This document shows, one piece after another, positions 45,217-53,130 of a DNA stretch of 64,000 nt. The DNA comes from Mycolicibacterium litorale (GTDB taxonomy: Bacteria; Actinomycetota; Actinomycetes; Mycobacteriales; Mycobacteriaceae), in the NCBI RefSeq assembly GCF_010731695.1, contig NZ_AP022586.1, positions 3,100,001 through 3,164,000 on the forward strand, read 5' to 3'. Below the pieces are notes generated by a model that had not been told where the DNA came from, made no database searches, and saw only the letters and a program-made list of their open reading frames with translations. Each line of letters opens with the position of its first letter. The stretch's first letter is position 1. Both the position numbers and the translations under genes were made by a program.

Positions 45217-45232
45217 TCGAACGCATGTTCGA
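45217..45232. promoter_or_regulatory. LexA/SOS box of dnaE2
   Basis: TCGAACGCATGTTCGA is a perfect mycobacterial SOS box (TCGAAC-N4-GTTCGA), 13 bases upstream of the dnaE2 GTG. LexA bound here would block transcription until DNA damage. Confidence 0.95.
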
Positions 45233-45335
45233 CGCGCCACGTGTCGCCGGCGGCCCGAGGTGAGGCGATCGGGCTGCGCTGCCGATCGGCGAGGTGACCT
45301 CTACGATGTGTTTGCCTAGGAAAGGGAAATCGGGG

Positions 45336-46295
45336 ATGGCGTCACACAAGTACATCGGCTACGTCGGCGGACTGGCGGTCGCAGTCGGTGTGGGCGCCGC
45401 GGTCGCGGTCGCCGGGCAGGGCGTTGCCCACGCGGACACGGAGTCGGCGTCGAGCGCGTCGGAGTCGGCGGGCGCTGTGAATGCCGGGCCGAAGAAGGAC
45501 GACACGGCCGACAAGACGGAGACCGACGACCAGGCCGACGAGGCCGACCCTGACGACTCGGACGACGAGGCCGAAGACTCCGAAGCCGAGACCGAATCCA
45601 AGGGCGTCAAGCGGTCACTGTCCACGAAGCTCCGGCAGTCCGCGCAGCAGTTCGAAGCCGAGCAGGTCGAGAAGTTGCGCAGCGTGTTCACCCCGCGGGT
45701 GATCGACAACGAGGAGCCGGTCACCAAGCGAGCCAACGCATCTACGGATGCCTCAGCGGACGAGGTGGCCGACGTCCGCGTCGCGGCGGAACCGGAATCG
45801 CAACAGGAACCGGTCGACGAGCCGGTCCCGTCGGCCGCGGCCGCCGAACCGGTGCCGTGGAGCCCCGATCCGTTCCGGCCCGACGATCCCGAGCCCGACG
45901 ACATGCCCGCCGCGGTGCTGGCCCTGCGCAACCTGCTCGTCGGCGCGGCCGGCCCCGAGTTCCGGCCGTACATCCGCGAAGGCGTCGAAGCGGTGTACCG
46001 CGGCAGCCAGATCGTGCCGTGGGTCAACACCGTGGTGCCCGCGTACAAGATCGTGCCTGCGTTCCTCGAAGCCGCACAGGGCAACAAGGCCGGCGCGCAG
46101 ATCATCATCAACGAACTGCTCAAGACCACCGGACCGGTGTCGCTGCTGTATTACGGCTACGACCAGATCGCCGACCTGGCGAACAGGGAGTACGAGGCCC
46201 GCCAGCTCAAGGAGCAGTTCTACAGCACCGTGTGGGACACCCTGGACCCGCTGGCGCTCCTGCACGAGTACGGCGACCACGGCCTGCGCGACTAG
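45336..46295 (+). CDS. Secreted acidic protein of unknown function
   Basis: A 319-residue protein with a clear signal peptide: KYIGYVGGLAVAVGVGAAVA hydrophobic core and a likely cleavage after Ala33 (AHA|DT). The mature N-terminal 70 residues are extremely acidic (Asp/Glu runs with Ser, Thr and Ala) and likely disordered. Residues 85-130 are helical, 130-195 are Pro/Glu-rich, and the C-terminal 110 residues (from about 200) form a folded helical domain with VPWVNTVVPAYKIVPAF and YYGYDQIADL. The IGYVGGLAVAVG leader recurs in many mycobacterial secreted proteins, from memory. The domain is not recognised. ATG 45336 is chosen at the leader; TACGAT (45302) is a possible -10. It is divergent from dnaE2. 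Confidence 0.75.
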   Translation: MASHKYIGYVGGLAVAVGVGAAVAVAGQGVAHADTESASSASESAGAVNAGPKKDDTADKTETDDQADEADPDDSDDEAEDSEAETESKGVKRSLSTKLRQSAQQFEAEQVEKLRSVFTPRVIDNEEPVTKRANASTDASADEVADVRVAAEPESQQEPVDEPVPSAAAAEPVPWSPDPFRPDDPEPDDMPAAVLALRNLLVGAAGPEFRPYIREGVEAVYRGSQIVPWVNTVVPAYKIVPAFLEAAQGNKAGAQIIINELLKTTGPVSLLYYGYDQIADLANREYEARQLKEQFYSTVWDTLDPLALLHEYGDHGLRD

Positions 46296-47179
46296 GAAAC
46301 GTCTTCCGCCGCTGACTGATCCCGCGGTGTGACCACCATCGGAACGTGGAGCACGCGCAGCATCTTCGCCGCGGTCGAACCGAGGAACAGTCGTCGCGGT
46401 GCGCTCAGGCGGCTGGAGCCGACCATGATGAGATCTCCGTCGTGCCACTCCAGCTTGCGGACCGCATCCTCGACGCCACGCCCGTCGACGATCGTCGAGG
46501 TGACCGAGATGCTCTCGGGCAGGCTGCTTTTCGCGACATCCAGGGCGTGGGCGGCGTGTTCGAGCGCGCGGTGGCGCACCGCATCGACATCGCCGCGCAG
46601 CGTCCCGAACGTCGGGTCGAGTGCGACCAGTGACACCAGCCGCAAAGGTGTGCCCGCCGCCGAGCTGAACCGGACGGCATGCTCGAGGAGCACGTCCGCG
46701 CCTTCGCGCCGGCCGATGGCGCACGTCACCTCCCGCACCCGGGTGACCGGAGACTCGCGCAGCCCGCGCGGCGCGACCGCGACCGGCATCGGTGCCGAGT
46801 GCAGCAGTTGGTTGACCACGGAGCCCAGTGAGTAACTCCCCGCCAGGCCGCCGCCGGACCCACCCACCACGATCGCCTCGGCGCCCAGCCGGCCGGCCTC
46901 CCGGATGAGCCCGTCGGCGGTGGACTCGGCGAACGCGATGTGGCCGCGCGCATTCACGTCGACGGGCACCGTCGGCATGACCTCGGCCAGCCATTTCTCC
47001 GCCTGGTCGGTGAGCAGATCGTCGTGGTCGCCGGTCGGGATCACCGCCGGCAGGGGCCGGTCGGTGGGCAGCACCATGCACACGTCGAGATCAGCGCCGA
47101 GCGTGCGGGCCAGACGCACGCCGAGCGCGAGCGCATCCGCGCCACCCGGGGTGGCGAGATAACCGACGACCAACCTCAT
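46292..47179 (-). CDS. Tandem universal stress protein
   Basis: A 295-residue protein with two Usp domains. Domain 1 (1-145) has VVGYLATPGGADAL and the nucleotide-loop motif VVGGSGGGLAG (usual GxxG with a Gly-rich run), then SVVNQLLHSAPMPVAVAP. Domain 2 (150-285) ends with IMVGSSRLSAPRRLFLGSTAAKMLRVLHVPMVV by its landmarks GSSRLS and GSTAAK. Tandem Usps are common in mycobacteria and often bind ATP. ATG 47179 is chosen; ATG 47197 is possible. Convergent with the secreted protein gene (stops overlap by four bases). Confidence 0.85.
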   Translation of the reverse strand: MRLVVGYLATPGGADALALGVRLARTLGADLDVCMVLPTDRPLPAVIPTGDHDDLLTDQAEKWLAEVMPTVPVDVNARGHIAFAESTADGLIREAGRLGAEAIVVGGSGGGLAGSYSLGSVVNQLLHSAPMPVAVAPRGLRESPVTRVREVTCAIGRREGADVLLEHAVRFSSAAGTPLRLVSLVALDPTFGTLRGDVDAVRHRALEHAAHALDVAKSSLPESISVTSTIVDGRGVEDAVRKLEWHDGDLIMVGSSRLSAPRRLFLGSTAAKMLRVLHVPMVVTPRDQSAAEDVS

Positions 47180-47271
47180 GACCGAACCACCGCCCATCTC
47201 GCACGTCCGCCGAACGCCGCGGGTTCCAATCCTGTCAACCAGACGCCGATCTCACCGGCGCTTCACCGAAA

Positions 47272-48141
47272 TCAAGGTCGATACTGCGCGGTGCCGTCCT
47301 CGAGTACCAGCCGCGCACCCGAGCCGTCGGGCGCGGCGGCTTCGGTGCGGAACACCGCCTCACCGTCGCCGGTCCGCCACACCGACGTCGTCAGGGTCTC
47401 CCCCGGGAACACCGGCGAGGTGAAGCGAGCGCCGATCGCGGTGATCCGGGTGGCGTCGCCGTCACCGAGCGCGGCGACCAGCGCACGGCCGGCGACACCG
47501 TAGGTGCACAGACCGTGCAGGATCGGGCGCGGGAAACCGGCCAGCTCGCGGGCGAACCACGGATCGCTGTGCAGCGGGTTGCGGTCACCGGAGAGCCGGT
47601 AGAGCAGCGCCTGATCTTCGCGGGTGGGCAGCGCGATGCGCGCATCCGGGTCCTGGTCGGGGATCTCCGGCGCCGGTGGCCGTGTCCCCGGCTGCCCGCC
47701 GAATCCACCACCGCCGCGGATCACCGCCGTCGACACCGTCTCGGCGACCACCTCGCCGGTGTCCGGATCGGTACCCGTGCCTTTGAACACCAGGATGGCG
47801 TTCTTGCCCTCACCCTTGTCCTGGATGTCGGCCACCTCGGAGACCACGCTGAGCTTGCCCGCCGGTTTGAGCGGCGCGAACAGCCGGATCTGCTGCGACC
47901 CGTGCAGCAGCATGCTGAAGTTGAACGAGCCGACGGCGCCTACCGCGCCCCAGGCCGGGCAGCCGATGACGGCGTAGGTCGGCAGTACCTGCTGGTCGAT
48001 GTCGTGGCTGTTCTCAGTGGTGAAGGCCAGATCAGCGGTGCCCGCTCCGACGCCGAGGGCGTAGAGCAGGGTCTCCCGGTCGGTCCACTCGTAGAGCACC
48101 GGCTCGGACTTGGTTCCCACGGCATGAGGATCGATCGGCAT
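47272..48141 (-). CDS. htdY: MaoC-type (R)-3-hydroxyacyl dehydratase/enoyl hydratase, HtdY-like
   Basis: A 289-residue double-hotdog hydratase. The C-terminal hotdog has the hydratase-2 motif SGDRNPLHSDPWFA with the catalytic Asp and His, then FPRPILHGLCTYG. The N-terminal hotdog starts YEWTDRETLLYALGVGAG. The family hydrates enoyl-CoA in the (R) sense for lipid and steroid side-chain metabolism; Rv3389c (HtdY) occupies this position in M. tuberculosis, as I recall. AAGGGAG lies about five bases before ATG 48141, which is preferred over GTG 48147. It is divergent from the MarR gene. Confidence 0.88.
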   Translation of the reverse strand: MPIDPHAVGTKSEPVLYEWTDRETLLYALGVGAGTADLAFTTENSHDIDQQVLPTYAVIGCPAWGAVGAVGSFNFSMLLHGSQQIRLFAPLKPAGKLSVVSEVADIQDKGEGKNAILVFKGTGTDPDTGEVVAETVSTAVIRGGGGFGGQPGTRPPAPEIPDQDPDARIALPTREDQALLYRLSGDRNPLHSDPWFARELAGFPRPILHGLCTYGVAGRALVAALGDGDATRITAIGARFTSPVFPGETLTTSVWRTGDGEAVFRTEAAAPDGSGARLVLEDGTAQYRP

Positions 48142-48216
48142 GAGCACTCCCTTCTCGGCGTGGATCGGACACTATCTCCCCGGTTAACCCGCGGAAATCT
48201 GGATATCGATAGGGCC

Positions 48217-48645
48217 ATGGCCGAACCCGCGGGCTGGCAGGCGATGCGCTCGGTTCTGTTGCTCTGCCGATCGATGACGGCCGTCGTCGACCAGGACCTC
48301 AAAGACGGCTTCGGGCTGCGGTTGATCGACTTTCACATCCTCAAACAGTTGCAGTCCACCGAGACCGGCACCTGCCTGCTCGGTGAGGTGGCCCGCGAGT
48401 TGTTCGTGCACGCGACCACGGTGAGTATCGCCACCGAGCGGCTGTCCCACCGCAACCTGGTCTCCCGGCGCGCGCACCCCACCGACCGCAGGGCGACGCT
48501 GGTCGGCATCACCGACGAGGGGCGCGAGCTCGCGGAGGCGGCAACGGTCGCGCTGGCGGCCGCGGAGTTCGGGCTGGCCGGCCTGACGCCCGACCAGTTG
48601 GCGGCGCTGAGCGGCGTCCACACCGCCCGCACCGTCAAGGACTGA
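48217..48645 (+). CDS. MarR-family transcriptional regulator
   Basis: A 142-residue MarR-type winged-helix protein: LIDFHILKQLQ (helix 1), LLGEVARELFVHATTVSIATERL (helix-turn-helix) and the wing SRRAHPTDRRATLVGITDEG, typical of MarR. No conserved redox cysteine stands out apart from those in LLLCRSM and TGTCLL. It is divergent from htdY with 75 bases between; the palindrome GGTTAACC (48182-48189) is a candidate site. It precedes iunH on the same strand by 24 bases. Confidence 0.87.
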   Translation: MAEPAGWQAMRSVLLLCRSMTAVVDQDLKDGFGLRLIDFHILKQLQSTETGTCLLGEVARELFVHATTVSIATERLSHRNLVSRRAHPTDRRATLVGITDEGRELAEAATVALAAAEFGLAGLTPDQLAALSGVHTARTVKD

Positions 48646-48669
48646 CCGGACCGGGCGTATCGTCTGCCC

Positions 48670-49719
48670 ATGCCCAACGGGAACGGCGAGTCTGCCGCGC
48701 GGATACCGGTTTTCGCCGATGTGGACACCGGGGTCGACGATGCGATGGCGCTGGTGTACCTGCTCGCCAGCGCGGACGCCGATCTGGTCGGTATCGCCTC
48801 CACCGCGGGCAACGTCGGCGTCGACCAGGTCTGCCGCAACAACCTGGGCCTGCTCGAATTGTGCGGTGTGACCGGCATGCCCGTGTCACGCGGTGCCGAC
48901 GGCCCGGTCGCCTCGGCGCTGCGGACCGCGGAGGACACGCACGGTCCGCAGGGACTCGGTTACGCGCAGCTGCCGTCGGGTGATTCGACACTGACCACCT
49001 ACGACGCCGCCGAGGCGTGGGTGCGCGCCGCACGCGCGCATCCCGGCGAATTGGTGGGCATGGCGGTGGGCCCGCTGACCAACCTGGCGCTGGCGCTGCG
49101 TACCGAACCTGCGCTGCCGACGCTGCTGCGCCGGTTGGTGATCATGGGCGGTGCGTTCGACTACCGGGGCAACACGACCGCGGTGGCGGAGTGGAACGTC
49201 AGCGTGGACCCGGAGGCCGCCGCGGAGGTGTTCGCCGCCTGGAGCGCCCCGGATCTCGAGCCGCCGATCGTGTTGGGGCTCAACCTGACCGAGAACGTCG
49301 CGCTGACACCGGCGCTGTTCACCCGGTTGGCGGCCGCCGCCCAGTCGCCGACCGCGCCGATGAGCGTGCTCGACGACCGGGGCACCCGATCGGTGGCGGC
49401 CAACCCGTTGATCCGGGTCCTCGAGGACGCGATGCGGTTCTACTTCGAATTCCACTTCGACCAGGGCGAGGGCTACCTCGCGCATCTGCACGATCCGCTG
49501 GCGGCCGCCGTCGCCCTCGATCCCGACATCGTGGAGTGCCGGCCCGCCACGGTGGATGTGGAGTTGGCCGGGACGCTTACCCGCGGGATGACGATCGCCG
49601 ACTGGAATGGGCGGTGGGGCCGGCCGCCGAACGCCCTGGTCGGCATCGGCGTCGACGCAGGCGCCTTCTTCGAGCGGTTCATCGCGCGGGTAGGACCGTT
49701 CGCGCACCGGTTGGGCTGA
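48670..49719 (+). CDS. iunH: Nucleoside hydrolase (IunH type)
   Basis: A 349-residue nucleoside N-ribohydrolase that splits nucleosides to base and ribose in salvage. The calcium-binding signature DVDTGVDDAMAL opens the protein, IASTAGNVGVDQ and VGPLTNLALAL follow, MGGAFDYRGN and EWNVSVDPEAA supply more ligands, and the His in LHDPLAAA is the metal/leaving-group residue. The same gene (Rv3393, iunH) precedes imuB in M. tuberculosis. ATG start. Confidence 0.93.
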   Translation: MPNGNGESAARIPVFADVDTGVDDAMALVYLLASADADLVGIASTAGNVGVDQVCRNNLGLLELCGVTGMPVSRGADGPVASALRTAEDTHGPQGLGYAQLPSGDSTLTTYDAAEAWVRAARAHPGELVGMAVGPLTNLALALRTEPALPTLLRRLVIMGGAFDYRGNTTAVAEWNVSVDPEAAAEVFAAWSAPDLEPPIVLGLNLTENVALTPALFTRLAAAAQSPTAPMSVLDDRGTRSVAANPLIRVLEDAMRFYFEFHFDQGEGYLAHLHDPLAAAVALDPDIVECRPATVDVELAGTLTRGMTIADWNGRWGRPPNALVGIGVDAGAFFERFIARVGPFAHRLG

Positions 49720-49721
49720 GG

Positions 49722-50144
49722 TCAGTCGTCGGTGACGGTCAGCTTCACGTCGATGTTGCCGCGTGTGGCGTTGGAGTACGGGCACACCTGGTGGGCCTTC
49801 TCGGCGAGTTCCTGAGCGGTCTGCTGGTCGACGTTGGGCAGCGCGACCTCGAGTTCCACCGCGAGGCCGAAGCCGCCGTTGTCGAGCTGGCCGATCGAAA
49901 CCCGGGCGCCGACAGTGGAATCCGAGACGTCGGCCTTCTCCTGGCGGGCCACCAACCGAAGCGCCGAGTGGAAGCACGCCGCGTAACCGACCGCGAACAG
50001 CTGCTCGGGGTTGGTGCCGTTGCCGCTGCCGCCCATCTCCTTGGGGATCGCGAGGTCGAAGTCGAGGCGGCCGTCTGAGCTGCGTCCGTGGCCGTCGCGG
50101 CCTTCTCCGGTGGCCAGCGCCTCTGCGGTGTAGAGCGTCTTCAT
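49722..50144 (-). CDS. ohr: Organic hydroperoxide resistance protein Ohr
   Basis: A 140-residue thiol peroxidase of the OsmC/Ohr family that reduces organic hydroperoxides. The catalytic cysteines are Cys57 (YAACFHSAL) and Cys121 (HQVCPYSNATRGN), spaced as in Ohr. GAAAGGA lies upstream of the ATG. It is 17 bases downstream of ohrR on the same strand and so in its operon, and it ends two bases from iunH. Confidence 0.95.
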   Translation of the reverse strand: MKTLYTAEALATGEGRDGHGRSSDGRLDFDLAIPKEMGGSGNGTNPEQLFAVGYAACFHSALRLVARQEKADVSDSTVGARVSIGQLDNGGFGLAVELEVALPNVDQQTAQELAEKAHQVCPYSNATRGNIDVKLTVTDD

Positions 50145-50161
50145 GTCGTCGGTTCCTTTCG

Positions 50162-50608
50162 TCAGTGCGATGAGTTCGCTGTGGTGTTCATGAGCACGTC
50201 GCTCAACTGGCGGACGGCGTCGCGTAATTCCTCGGCGTCGTCGACGGACATGCCGGTGGCGGTGAACAGTCGCTCGGGGATGCACTGGGCGCGTTCCTCG
50301 AGTGCCCGGCCGTCGTCGGTGAGGTCGATCTCGACCTGACGCTCGTCGGTGCGGGATCGGCGCCGAACGACGAATCCGTTGGCCTCGAGGCGTTTCAGCA
50401 GTGGCGAGAGGGTGCCGGAATCCAGGTGCAACCGCTCACCGAGCCGGCCGACGGTCACCGGACCCTCCTCCCACAGCACCAACAACACCAGGTACTGCGG
50501 GTAGGTGAGGTTCAGCTCCGTCAACACCGGCCGGTAGGCCGCCGTCATGGCACGCGTCGCCGAGTACAGCGCGAAGCACAGGTGCTGGTCGAGGCGAAGC
50601 GTGGCCAT
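50162..50608 (-). CDS. ohrR: Peroxide-sensing MarR-family repressor OhrR
   Basis: A 148-residue MarR protein. HLCFALYSATRAMTAAYRP carries the N-terminal reactive cysteine (Cys11) in the position of OhrR sensing cysteines, TYPQYLVLLVLWEEGP is the classic OhrR helix, and LDSGTLSPLLKRLEANGFVVRRRS is the recognition helix and wing by landmarks SGTLSP and RRRS. It represses ohr until its cysteine is oxidised. ATG 50608 is chosen; a longer frame begins at 50641 inside the operator. The operator lies directly upstream. Confidence 0.95.
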   Translation of the reverse strand: MATLRLDQHLCFALYSATRAMTAAYRPVLTELNLTYPQYLVLLVLWEEGPVTVGRLGERLHLDSGTLSPLLKRLEANGFVVRRRSRTDERQVEIDLTDDGRALEERAQCIPERLFTATGMSVDDAEELRDAVRQLSDVLMNTTANSSH

Positions 50609-50623
50609 ACCGCAACAGTAGAC

Positions 50624-50650
50624 CACAATTAGATTGTGCACAATCGAATT
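50624..50650. promoter_or_regulatory. OhrR operator with overlapping dyads
   Basis: Two 12-base half-sites meet between 50638 and 50639: AATTAGATTGTG (50627-50638) and CACAATCGAATT (50639-50650) are inverted copies at 11 of 12 positions. A second dyad shares the middle: CACAAT (50624-50629), TAG, ATTGTG (50633-50638). It lies 16 bases upstream of the ohrR start. Confidence 0.75.
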
Positions 50651-50655
50651 AGCGT

Positions 50656-52251
50656 CTATTCATAGGCGCCCTCCACGTACCAGCGCCGCTGCCGGTAACA
50701 CAGCAGCAGCGCCGCCTGCCCCGTGCTGCCGTCGAGTAGCACCTGCGCCCGGGCGGTGCGGCCTTTGGCGCGGTCAGGGTCCCACCACCGTTCGTCGACC
50801 GGCCACGGTCCGGCCCACCACGCGAGGTCACCGCGATATCCCCCGCCGTCCAGACGCGCGGGCGAACCGGAGAACAGCCCGCGGTGGGTCACCCGCACCG
50901 GATTTCCCTCGGCGTCGAGCACCTCCACCGGATCGTCGAGCAGCACCGCGGGTGACGGTTCGGGCAGCTGCCCGGGCCACGGCTGTTGCGGATCGGCCTG
51001 CGGCACCGGCTCATCCCCGAACGCGGTGAAGGTGATCCGCTCGGCCGGACCGCGCCCACCGCTGAGCACCGGGACCTGCACCGCCTCCGGCCCGAGCAGA
51101 CCCTGCACGCGTACCAGCGCCCGGCGGGCGCGCAACCGGTCCTCCTCTCCGATGCCACCCCACAGCGGCAGCTGCAGCGCTTCGGCCGAGATCACCTCGA
51201 CCGGCCGCAACCGCAGCACGGTGATCGGTGCGGCGGGCCGGTCGTTGGGATTGCGCCGGTTCAGCCAGCCGTCGAGTTGCCAGCGCACCCGGTCCGCGGT
51301 GGCGTCCTCGGTCAGCGGCTCGGCGCACCGCCACACCCGCTCCAACTCCTTGCCGTCGGCGGTGACGGCGTGGATCGCCAACCGGGTGCAGCCGACCCCC
51401 GCCGACTCCAGGCTTCGGTGCAGTTCACCGGCCAGCGACCGGCCGGCGAACGCCGCGGCGTCCACCCGATCGATCGGCGGGTCGCAGTTGCGCACCGCGT
51501 CCAGTTCGGCCGGCGGTTCCCGGCCCGACGGCCCGCGGTCCGGCTCACCCCTGGCGAACCGGTGCGCAGCGACGGCGTCCGCCCCGAAGCGGGAGGCCAC
51601 ATCCGTCCGCGACAGCGCGGCGAACTGGCCGATGTGGCGAATCCCCATGCGCCACAGCAGGTCTGCAAGATCCTCGCGACCGGGTGCGGCCAGGCTGGGT
51701 TCGGTGGCCAGTTGCCGGATCGACAGCGCGGACAGGAAATCGGCGTCTTCGCCGGGCGCCACGATGCGGCCGGCGCGCGCGGCGAACACCGCCGTGGGCA
51801 GCTGATCGGCGATGCCGACCTGGCATTCCACCCCGGCCGCGGCGACCGCGTCGACCAACCGTTCGGCGGCTGCCTGTTCGGAGCCGAAGTACCGGGCCGC
51901 CCCGCGTACCGCCAGCACCAGCAGACCCGGCCGCAGCACCTCGGCGCGCGGCACCAGATCGTCCACCGCCGCCGTGACGTTCTCGAAGTGGCGGGCGTCG
52001 CGGGCCGGATCCGCCGGCGCGACGTGCAGCTGCGGACACCGAGCCTGCGACTCACGGCGCCGCAGCCCGCGCCGCACCCCCGCGGCGCGCGCCGAGGCCG
52101 AACACGCAATGACCCGGTTGGCCAGCGTCACCGCCACCGGCGCCGTCGGCGGCAGATTCGCCGCCGCGGCCGCCGCGACCGCGGGCCAGTCCATGCACCA
52201 GACGGCCAGCACCCGTGCGGCCTTCTGAGATGAGCGGGCCACGCTACTCAC
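50656..52251 (-). CDS. imuB: Mutasome protein ImuB (catalytically inactive Y-family polymerase-like)
   Basis: A 531-residue Y-family-like protein. The N-terminal palm begins [10 protein letters not shown] (the first Asp is kept), but the second acidic pair of active Y polymerases is replaced by RAEV at about 102-105, so polymerase activity is unlikely. A beta-clamp-binding motif QLPLWGG is visible at residues 360-366, followed by an extended C-terminal region that in mycobacteria binds DnaE2 and ImuA'. The GTG start overlaps the imuA' stop. It is cotranscribed with imuA' under the SOS box. Confidence 0.94.
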   Translation of the reverse strand: MSSVARSSQKAARVLAVWCMDWPAVAAAAAANLPPTAPVAVTLANRVIACSASARAAGVRRGLRRRESQARCPQLHVAPADPARDARHFENVTAAVDDLVPRAEVLRPGLLVLAVRGAARYFGSEQAAAERLVDAVAAAGVECQVGIADQLPTAVFAARAGRIVAPGEDADFLSALSIRQLATEPSLAAPGREDLADLLWRMGIRHIGQFAALSRTDVASRFGADAVAAHRFARGEPDRGPSGREPPAELDAVRNCDPPIDRVDAAAFAGRSLAGELHRSLESAGVGCTRLAIHAVTADGKELERVWRCAEPLTEDATADRVRWQLDGWLNRRNPNDRPAAPITVLRLRPVEVISAEALQLPLWGGIGEEDRLRARRALVRVQGLLGPEAVQVPVLSGGRGPAERITFTAFGDEPVPQADPQQPWPGQLPEPSPAVLLDDPVEVLDAEGNPVRVTHRGLFSGSPARLDGGGYRGDLAWWAGPWPVDERWWDPDRAKGRTARAQVLLDGSTGQAALLLCYRQRRWYVEGAYE

Positions 52252-52951
52252 CGACCGCTCGGCCGGGACCGTAACCCCGGCCCCGTGCCCGCATCGTCAG
52301 CCGCACCCGGCTGATCCGTCCGCATCCCGGGGTGGGCGCCTGCGTCGGATCCGACGAGCCGGCGCCGACCACCTCGTAACCGCACACCCGGGCCTCCAAC
52401 CGGGCCGTCGCCCCGTGCCAGTCGCCGTCGGTGACCAGCAGAGTGCATCCCTTCTGCCGAGCCCGCGCCGTCACCGCCCTGGCCCGGCCCGCGGGCACCG
52501 AGCGCCCGCGCAGGCCGAGCACCACCAGATCCATCCCGTCCATGAGGACCGCCGCCACCTCCACCGGATCCCCGCCCGGGTCCGGGATGACGGCCAGCCT
52601 GCTGAGGTCGGCGCCCATCTCCACGGCGGCCAGCAGACCGACGTCGGGCTGGCCGACGATGGCGGCATGACCACCGGCCGCCGTCGTCGCCGCGACCATG
52701 CCCAACGGCAGGGACCGCGCCCCCGAGAGCACCGCGACCGTGCCGCGCGGCAACGACGTAGGCAGCTGCTCAGCCAGCGATTCGGGCAAGGGCAGCAAAC
52801 TTTCCACCACCGGTGACGGGTCAGCAGAGGGCGCGGGCCCCCGTCGACCGGACCCGACCTTGCCTGCCACCGCCGCCATCTGCTTTCGCAGGTGTTCGAC
52901 CTGCTCAGCGCGGGTAAGCTGAGCGTGCTCGAGGTGGGCCTCCGCTGTCAC
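52244..52951 (-). CDS. imuA': Mutasome accessory protein ImuA'
   Basis: A 235-residue RecA-like protein with a degenerate ATP site. [22 protein letters not shown] stands where a P loop would be (SGARSLPLG instead of GxxxxGKT). [14 protein letters not shown] text ([16 protein letters not shown]) and the Arg-rich C-terminal tail fit ImuA'. GGAGG lies seven bases before the GTG start. ImuA' and ImuB with DnaE2 are required for damage-induced mutagenesis in mycobacteria. A perfect SOS box is 36 bases upstream. Confidence 0.92.
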   Translation of the reverse strand: MTAEAHLEHAQLTRAEQVEHLRKQMAAVAGKVGSGRRGPAPSADPSPVVESLLPLPESLAEQLPTSLPRGTVAVLSGARSLPLGMVAATTAAGGHAAIVGQPDVGLLAAVEMGADLSRLAVIPDPGGDPVEVAAVLMDGMDLVVLGLRGRSVPAGRARAVTARARQKGCTLLVTDGDWHGATARLEARVCGYEVVGAGSSDPTQAPTPGCGRISRVRLTMRARGRGYGPGRAVGE

Positions 52952-52987
52952 AGGAGCACCTCCAGCATCACTCGAAACACCCGTCTT

Positions 52988-53003
52988 TCGAACTCATGTT
53001 CGA
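52988..53003. promoter_or_regulatory. LexA/SOS box of the imuA'-imuB operon
   Basis: TCGAACTCATGTTCGA is a perfect TCGAAC-N4-GTTCGA SOS box, 36 bases upstream of the imuA' GTG. Its outer arms are identical to those of the dnaE2 box. Confidence 0.95.
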
Positions 53004-53073
53004 TACGACGAGTAAACACCGGGGCACCGACAAGCGTCAAGCGACCGAGAGGCCGTCGAGCGTCGACGGTGGA

Positions 53074-53124
53074 TGACAGTGACAAATGTTGTCATTGACA
53101 AATGTCACCATTCGTTGCTGTACT
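53074..53124 (+). promoter_or_regulatory. TGACA-repeat operator and promoter of the 53-58 kb operon
   Basis: The region holds a lone TGACA (53074-53078), a dyad TGACA-N5-TGTCA (53080-53094) and a second dyad TGACA-AA-TGTCA (53096-53107). TTGACA (53095-53100) is a perfect -35, with TGTACT (53119-53124) 18 bases on as a -10. Transcription would then start at about 53131, the GTG of the esterase gene, giving a leaderless mRNA. A repressor bound here would cover the -35. Confidence 0.55.
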
Positions 53125-53130
53125 CCAGAC

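Noticed and set aside
47200..47260. A tRNA gene at the T-arm-like segment
   Set aside because: No D arm, anticodon stem or acceptor partner could be found upstream, and the loop has C in place of the purine at position 57.
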